The notes under the pieces: model-generated
Databases searched by the model: none
Seen by the model: only the letters and a program-made list of their open reading frames with translations
Told to the model about the DNA's origin: nothing
Made by a program: the position numbers and the translations under genes
Part shown: in pieces, positions 6,888 through 11,065 of the stretch
Position numbering within the stretch: the first letter of the stretch is position 1
Layout of the letters: each line of letters begins with the position of its first letter
NCBI GenBank assembly: GCA_040235375.1
Contig: JBECKQ010000153.1
Coordinates: forward strand, 1-11,065
Source of the DNA: JBECKQ01 sp040235375
GTDB taxonomy: Bacteria; Planctomycetota; Phycisphaerae; UBA1845
Length of the DNA: 11,065 nt
Reading direction: 5' to 3'

Positions 6888-8059
6888 ACCGCGCCATACG
6901 GCCGTCCGCGAGGCCGATCGACGTGTCGCGCGGCGAATCGTCCACCGTGCAGACCGCTGAGTTCCCGGGAATCGCCTGGGCCGAGCACGCCGGACAGGCG
7001 AGCGGGGTCGTCACCTGTGAGCAGGCCGTATTCACCTCCGCACCGTCTCCAATGGGTGCGGGCTATCGCATTGTATCCGCCAGCCCCGGTTTGAAAGCGG
7101 ACGAGAGGACGGAGATCACCCGGCGCTCCCCGTCACACAATGGCCTGTGCAGCCGCCAGATCGATGCCGTCGGCATGATGGCCTACGTGCTGCCGTCGGG
7201 CCGATATTGCATCAGCCACTCGCACTACGCCGGCGCAGAGCATACCGCCCGCGGCGGCCAACGCGTGTATACCCACGCCATCGTCATTGACACTGACGCG
7301 TATCGTCAGGCGGGCGCCAATCCTGTCCGCCTTCACGCCGGCCTGCGTTCGTGCACGCACACGATTGATCTCTCGCGTCGTCACTTCGATCCTCTCGCGA
7401 CGATCGACGTGCCGATCATGCGCCCGGCGCTGAGGCCATCGCGGCTGTCCGGCGAAAGGCTGGGGCAGTTCGTGCAGCTTCTGGCGGCAACGATGGGGGA
7501 ACGATCCTGGATCGTCGTCGGGTTGAGTCAGTCAGTGTCACTGCTCGAGGGCCTTGTTGATGTGATTCCGCTCTCTGCGCGGGCCGCCCTGAGCCTGTCG
7601 GTCGGCGTGAGCTACACGTTGACGCGCCAGGTCCGGCTTGCCTTTCTCGAGGGCGATTGCCGCGAAGCCCAGCGCGCCACGCGCGGCCACGACGTCCGCT
7701 GGTGGCAGCCGGGGGACGGTCAGCTTATCGATTGGGAAGACGGTGCCGAATGGCTCGCCGTTGTCCGCGATTACGCGGCGGCCGGCCGGATCAGCCGCAT
7801 CTCGCAAATCGCCGAGCGCCTTGTGGCACCCACCCCCGCGCCCACTCTCAATCGACTGGCTCGACTGCTTCGTGATCTCGACCGTGTCGAGAGGGCGGAC
7901 GAACAACTTCTCGCGGAATTGCACGAAAAGTACGCCAGCGCTCCGGCGCTGTCCACCGAGGAGGGGGAGTTCATCGCTCAGATTCAATCGCGGGTGGCGG
8001 CGCGATTCGCCGAGATTTCCGAACGCAATCAGAGCCGCGACCGTGAGGGCGCGTACTAG
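6866..8059 (+). CDS. GTPase-associated protein 1 (GAP1-N2 type)
   Basis: This 397-aa protein carries the features I recall for the N-terminal GAP1-N2 domain. These are QAVFTSAP (53-60), GAGYRIVSASPGL (64-76), SPSHNGL (88-94), then a YVLPSGRY...HYAGAEHTARGGQRVYTHAIVID stretch (107-142). A middle region with IPLSARAALSLSVGVSY (234-250) and VRLAFLEGD resembles the following GAP1 module, and the C-terminal 90 residues are helical. GAP1 proteins are named for constant linkage to a GTPase and may be its regulator or adaptor; no biochemical activity is established that I know of. ATG 6866 has GGAG 8 nt upstream (6854-6857) inside the GTPase gene. The 22-nt overlap points to coupled translation and fixed stoichiometry. 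It is the last gene of the operon. Family assignment is from pattern memory, not a search. Confidence 0.75.
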   Translation: MDYRSALNRAIRPSARPIDVSRGESSTVQTAEFPGIAWAEHAGQASGVVTCEQAVFTSAPSPMGAGYRIVSASPGLKADERTEITRRSPSHNGLCSRQIDAVGMMAYVLPSGRYCISHSHYAGAEHTARGGQRVYTHAIVIDTDAYRQAGANPVRLHAGLRSCTHTIDLSRRHFDPLATIDVPIMRPALRPSRLSGERLGQFVQLLAATMGERSWIVVGLSQSVSLLEGLVDVIPLSARAALSLSVGVSYTLTRQVRLAFLEGDCREAQRATRGHDVRWWQPGDGQLIDWEDGAEWLAVVRDYAAAGRISRISQIAERLVAPTPAPTLNRLARLLRDLDRVERADEQLLAELHEKYASAPALSTEEGEFIAQIQSRVAARFAEISERNQSRDREGAY

Positions 8060-8140
8060 GGCCGTCGACCCATCGTTCGCCGATAGTCGCTCGCCTGCCT
8101 TCGGCTCCGTTACGCAATCGTCGCTCGATGCGCGCGGCGG

Positions 8141-8764
8141 TCAGCCCGCCCTCGCTGCGCGCTTTCTCGTTGCGGGCCGCACTTGCTCGACGGGCTCCTT
8201 TGCGGACTTGTCGATCGCCGGTTGGTAGCGCTTGATGATCGGCGTCGTTCGTTTGTTCGCACGCTGGACTTGTCGCACGCGGGCCATCGCGTCTTCGACT
8301 CGAATCGCCCGCGCTCCCGATACGCCGCTGCGCATCGCGTCGATCACCCGCACCTCGTGGTAGGGCGATAGCGCCGTCATCGTCACTGCCTCGTCGCCGT
8401 TGAGGTCGCTCAAGTGGCAGTGACCGACCAGCCGCCACTTCGGAGCGACGCGCCGCAGCATGCAGAGCTGGTGGAAGATCACTTCATGCAGCATCGCGCC
8501 CGGCGTTGCGTCGATATGCACCACGATCGACTCCGACGACCACCGCTTCATCACGTCCAGCCAGAAGCAGTCGTCCAGCCATACGGGCAAATTGCCCTGC
8601 GCGTTCGTGGCCGCGATGTGCAGCTCGCGCGGCGGCTCGCCGTCCTCGGGACCGAGGCGTTCGTTCTCGCTGTCGAATGCGACGTGAACACACCGGCCGG
8701 AGCCGGGACCGCGGCGCTGAGGTCGTGCCTGCTCAGGTGGGTTCGGTTGCGTCCATGCAGTCAT
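8141..8764 (-). CDS. Hypothetical protein with basic C-terminal tail
   Basis: I do not recognise this 207-aa protein. Residues 1-23 are Pro/Arg-rich and probably unstructured. Residues 25-150 look like a compact alpha/beta domain, with hydrophobic strands (CVHVAFDSE, 25-33; SIVVHIDATPG, about 79-89), a helix containing HEVIFHQLCMLRRV, then WRLVGHCHLSDLNGD. Residues from about 150 are helical and then Lys/Arg-rich, ending in KRAARAG, which suggests nucleic-acid binding. No signal peptide or membrane segment is seen. ATG 8764 has AGGAG 9 nt upstream (8774-8778); an in-frame TTG at 8800 would add 12 residues and is disfavoured. The gene is convergent with the GTPase operon (81 bp between stops), so co-regulation is not implied. 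Confidence 0.7.
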   Translation of the reverse strand: MTAWTQPNPPEQARPQRRGPGSGRCVHVAFDSENERLGPEDGEPPRELHIAATNAQGNLPVWLDDCFWLDVMKRWSSESIVVHIDATPGAMLHEVIFHQLCMLRRVAPKWRLVGHCHLSDLNGDEAVTMTALSPYHEVRVIDAMRSGVSGARAIRVEDAMARVRQVQRANKRTTPIIKRYQPAIDKSAKEPVEQVRPATRKRAARAG

Positions 8765-8977
8765 GGGGACGGACTCCTTCCGACCGTGCGGATCTTCCAA
8801 AACGGCGCATGTCTATCGTCGTTCGTGCTCGACGAACTTTACCGATCACGCCGTCCGCGATGGGCAGAAGCGGGATCGCAGATCAGCCGCTCGCCACACA
8901 CGTGTACGTAACTCGTTTATTGGCCTACCGTTACGCGAATGCCCGTCCCGCTCGGCTAGGGCGAAATGCTCATCTCG
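8765..8977. promoter_or_regulatory. Intergenic region between hom and the hypothetical gene
   Basis: This 213-bp gap lies downstream of homoserine dehydrogenase and upstream of the minus-strand hypothetical gene, so it should hold the end of one transcript and perhaps the promoter of the next. I see no hairpin followed by a T-run, and no convincing -35/-10 pair. The one clear element is the inverted repeat at 8821-8837. Confidence 0.3.
8821..8837. repeat. Perfect inverted repeat upstream of the hypothetical gene
   Basis: GTTCGT and ACGAAC are exact reverse complements around a 5-nt GCTCG spacer, 56 bp upstream of the start at 8764. The size and placement fit an operator, but a short palindrome can arise by chance. 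Confidence 0.3.
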
Positions 8978-10315
8978 TCAGCTCGCCATGACGTGCAGCG
9001 CCACTGGCTCGCCCACCGGATGCATCGATCCCGCAAGATGTTGCAGGGCCACCCGAAAGTGCCGTTGCGACAGCGGCTTGGTGACGGCGACGATGCTGTC
9101 CTCTTCGTGAATCGCCCGCACCAGCCGTAGCGGTACGGGGCTGCGCTGCCAGGCCCGCTGCGCCTCGGCGGTGGTCGTGTAAGTCGGATCGATCGTCAGG
9201 CGGACGTAGTAGGACGATTCGACTTCGGCTGGGTCGGCGTACTCGGCGGCCGGCGTCTGATCGTTGTAGATTTGCAGCCGCGAGAACGTCTGCTGCATGG
9301 CGCCACTGGCCACGTCCACCATGTCCGCGACGACGCCGCTGGCCGTCGGCAGCGCTCCGGCGCCCGCGCCGGAATAGAACGTCTGGCCGAGCGCGTCGCC
9401 GAACACCTCGACGCCGCTGCTCGTGCCGCGCAGTCCGGCGATCGGATGTGATTGCGGTACGAGCGTCGGGCGAACCGCCACGTGCACGGTCGTGCTCGGT
9501 TCATCTGCCCGGCCCTCTTCGTCCTGATCGACGCCGGCCGGGAAAATACGCCGCGCCACGCCCAGCAGCTTGACGCTGTAGCCGAGGTCTTCGGCAATCC
9601 GCAGGTCGACGAGTTGAACCTTGTCGATACCCGTCATCGCGATCTTTGCGAAATCGACGTTCAGCCCGAACGCCAGCGACGCGAGGATCGTCAGCTTGTG
9701 CGCCGTATCGCCGCCGCTGACGTCCAGGGTGGGATCGGCCTCGGCGTATCCGAGCCGTTGTGCCGCGGCGATCGCGGATTCGTACGACTTTCCGTCCGCC
9801 AGCATCTCGGTGAGCACGTAGTTGCACGTGCTGTTGAAGATACCCGTGACGCTGTCGATGCGGTTGGCCGTCAGGCCGCGGAGCAACGCCCCGATGATCG
9901 GCAGGCCGCCGGCGCAGGATGACTCGAAGGCGATACATGTGCCGTGCTCGCGCGCCGCGCGATAGATTTCGGCACCGTGCAGGGCGAGCAGCGCCTTGTT
10001 CGCGGTGACCACCGGCCGGCCGGCGTTCAGCGCCCCCATCACCACCTCGCGCGCTGTCGTCGTGCCGCCGATGACCTCGACGAGCATGTCGGCGTCCGCC
10101 GCCGCCAATGCCGCGGGGTTGTCCGTGTACACCGACTTGTCGAGCGAGATGTACCGCTCCTTCGACACGTCGGCCACGAGCACCTTCACGATCTCGAACC
10201 GCAGGCCCGTCCGCCCGGCCAGCTCGTCGCCCCGATCGACGACGATCTCCGTCACGCCCGACCCCACGGTCCCGCAACCCGCCAGCGCCACCCGCACTGT
10301 TCGCACATCCACCAT
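8978..10315 (-). CDS. hom: Homoserine dehydrogenase with degenerate ACT-like C-terminus
   Basis: This 445-aa enzyme reduces aspartate semialdehyde to homoserine with NAD(P)H, the branch point to threonine and methionine. The Rossmann motif G13-C-G-T-V-G18, TANKALLA (104-111), CAGGLPIIGALLRG (134-147), GIFNSTCNYVLTEM (158-171) and LGYAEADPTLDVSGGDTAHK (188-207), with the expected catalytic D203 and K207, are all present. The length fits the long form with a C-terminal ACT domain. Residues 368-445 begin and end like one (SYYVRLTID; IVAVTKPLS), but the D-x-P-G ligand loop is replaced by DPTYTTT, so threonine feedback control may be lost or altered. An acidic insertion lies at 263-273. ATG 10315 has AAGG 10 nt upstream. 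The gene is preceded by a 199-bp gap and is probably transcribed on its own. Confidence 0.95.
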   Translation of the reverse strand: MVDVRTVRVALAGCGTVGSGVTEIVVDRGDELAGRTGLRFEIVKVLVADVSKERYISLDKSVYTDNPAALAAADADMLVEVIGGTTTAREVVMGALNAGRPVVTANKALLALHGAEIYRAAREHGTCIAFESSCAGGLPIIGALLRGLTANRIDSVTGIFNSTCNYVLTEMLADGKSYESAIAAAQRLGYAEADPTLDVSGGDTAHKLTILASLAFGLNVDFAKIAMTGIDKVQLVDLRIAEDLGYSVKLLGVARRIFPAGVDQDEEGRADEPSTTVHVAVRPTLVPQSHPIAGLRGTSSGVEVFGDALGQTFYSGAGAGALPTASGVVADMVDVASGAMQQTFSRLQIYNDQTPAAEYADPAEVESSYYVRLTIDPTYTTTAEAQRAWQRSPVPLRLVRAIHEEDSIVAVTKPLSQRHFRVALQHLAGSMHPVGEPVALHVMAS

Positions 10316-10514
10316 CGCCGCACCGCCTTTCCGGCCCAGAATCTACGCCATATCCTGCCGAAGAGGCAACAGCCAGTCATCGACCGCGTGTTTGCGACTG
10401 GCCCTGGCAGACCTATGCGCTGCCCAGATGTGTCTGAGAGGCCGCATTCCGCGGCGATGGGCGAGGTGGAGATGGCGGTCGACTTGGTGGCTGTTGACTG
10501 AAGTGCGACCGTGG
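10316..10514. other. Intergenic region upstream of hom
   Basis: The 199-bp gap separates hom from the upstream minus-strand gene. Besides the candidate promoter at 10340-10369 it contains a small palindrome at 10441-10455 (GCCGC/GCGGC around a 5-nt loop), which lies after the upstream gene's stop but has no T-tract. No leader peptide or riboswitch is recognisable. Confidence 0.3.
10340..10369 (-). promoter_or_regulatory. Candidate sigma-70 promoter of hom
   Basis: On the minus strand TTGCCT (10364-10369) and TAGATT (10340-10345) are separated by 18 bp and match the consensus in four of six positions each. The -10 lies 24 bp ahead of the hom start codon, which would leave a very short leader. 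It is the best match seen in the gap upstream of hom. Confidence 0.35.
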
Positions 10515-11065
10515 CTAACGATCACCCCCATCGCGGCTGAGAGGCTTGTCTATGGTGTTCCATAGTTCGTCCTGCTGCTGCGCCGGCACGGACCTCAGGA
10601 GGTTGTCGGGAGCCGCCCGAATCTTGGCAAACCGCGCGCGAAGCGAGGCCCGTTCCCCGGCTGTCCAATGCACGCGAGACTTGCTCGTCTCGCTGGCGAA
10701 TCCACCCAGAGCCTCCAGTGCGGCTGCCGAGTTGGGAGCAGACTCGAGCGCGTCGAGGAACTTGAAGCGGAGCGCTTTCGCACTGTCGGCGCCGGCTCGC
10801 TGCCACAGCAGATCGGCAGCGTAATCCAATCGCTTCGCGTTGCCTGCCTCCTGCAACTGAGGGCTGAATACCAGGTCAAACCTCTGCGCGACGTCGCCAC
10901 CGCATGTCCACAGCCGCCGGAGCGCGTACTCCCAGAGCAATGGCGTGCCGGCCGGGTCTGCTGCGACATGCAGGAGTTGGCGCCTGAGTTCGGCGCTATC
11001 GGATTGGTGGACAAGGGACCGAAAAGCCAAGACCTGATCGGCGGAAGGCAGCGGCCCCTCGGTGA
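10515..11065 (-). CDS. Hypothetical helical protein (C-terminal part, cut by window edge)
   Basis: The frame is open from the right edge of the window to a TAG at 10515-10517, giving about 183 residues of the C-terminal part of a protein I do not recognise. A TTG at 11028-11030 could serve as a start, but reading continues without a stop to base 11065, so the gene probably begins outside. The visible part is mostly alpha-helical, with repeated Leu/Ala/Trp/Arg patterns such as LRRQLLHVAADP and WEYALRRLW, and looks like helical-repeat solenoid sequence. The tail (PAQQQDELWNTIDKPLSRDGGDR, in two parts) is polar. No membrane segment, metal site or catalytic motif is visible. It lies on the same strand as hom with a 199-bp gap, so a shared transcript is possible but not indicated. 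Confidence 0.65.
   Translation of the reverse strand, partial: TEGPLPSADQVLAFRSLVHQSDSAELRRQLLHVAADPAGTPLLWEYALRRLWTCGGDVAQRFDLVFSPQLQEAGNAKRLDYAADLLWQRAGADSAKALRFKFLDALESAPNSAAALEALGGFASETSKSRVHWTAGERASLRARFAKIRAAPDNLLRSVPAQQQDELWNTIDKPLSRDGGDR

Noticed and set aside
9501..10277. 258-aa minus-strand open frame within hom
   Set aside because: It is an alternative frame of a clearly identified homoserine dehydrogenase, with Arg/Gly-rich composition and no motif.
1..11065. CRISPR arrays, tRNA genes, insertion sequences or attachment sites
   Set aside because: No regularly spaced direct repeats, cloverleaf sequences, transposase motifs or flanking duplications were seen.

Overview
The window is about 11 kb of GC-rich bacterial DNA. 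Genes are tightly packed, there are no RNA genes or insertion sequences, and long antisense open frames are common, as usual at high GC. The gene mix (a zinc-ribbon GTPase with a GAP1-type partner, an FGE-sulfatase-like protein without catalytic cysteines, large coiled-coil proteins, and a POT-like transporter with a long insert) best suggests a Planctomycetota-type organism. That placement is inference; no taxonomic marker gene is present.

Left end (1-3087): two genes on the minus strand, kynB (kynurenine formamidase) followed 55 bp downstream by a glutaryl-CoA-dehydrogenase-like acyl-CoA dehydrogenase that runs off the left edge. Divergent from them is a POT/MFS transporter. The shared upstream region of about 167 bp holds a perfect 7-bp inverted repeat. 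KynB acts early in tryptophan breakdown, and glutaryl-CoA dehydrogenase acts late in the route that ends in glutaryl-CoA, so the pair is metabolically coherent.

Centre (3302-8059): five plus-strand genes with short gaps or an overlap, almost certainly one operon. In order they encode a 171-aa disordered protein with a basic helical C-terminal tail; a 344-aa coiled-coil protein; an FGE-sulfatase-like protein lacking both catalytic cysteines; a zinc-ribbon GTPase with P-loop, DxxG and a K-x-D motif; and a protein matching the GAP1-N2 type of GTPase-associated protein, whose start overlaps the GTPase end by 22 nt. This is the most interesting part of the window. It looks like a GTPase-centred signalling or biological-conflict module in which the FGE-like protein may sense a ligand, the coiled coil may form a scaffold and the GAP1 protein may partner the GTPase. 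No nuclease, protease or pore-forming effector is recognisable in the five genes.

Right end (8141-11065): three minus-strand genes. These are an unrecognised 207-aa protein with a very basic tail, convergent with the operon; homoserine dehydrogenase (threonine/methionine synthesis) with a C-terminal ACT-like region that has lost the usual D-x-P-G signature; and the C-terminal part of an unrecognised helical protein that runs off the right edge. Intergenic gaps hold several short inverted repeats and weak promoter-like matches, but no convincing intrinsic terminator.
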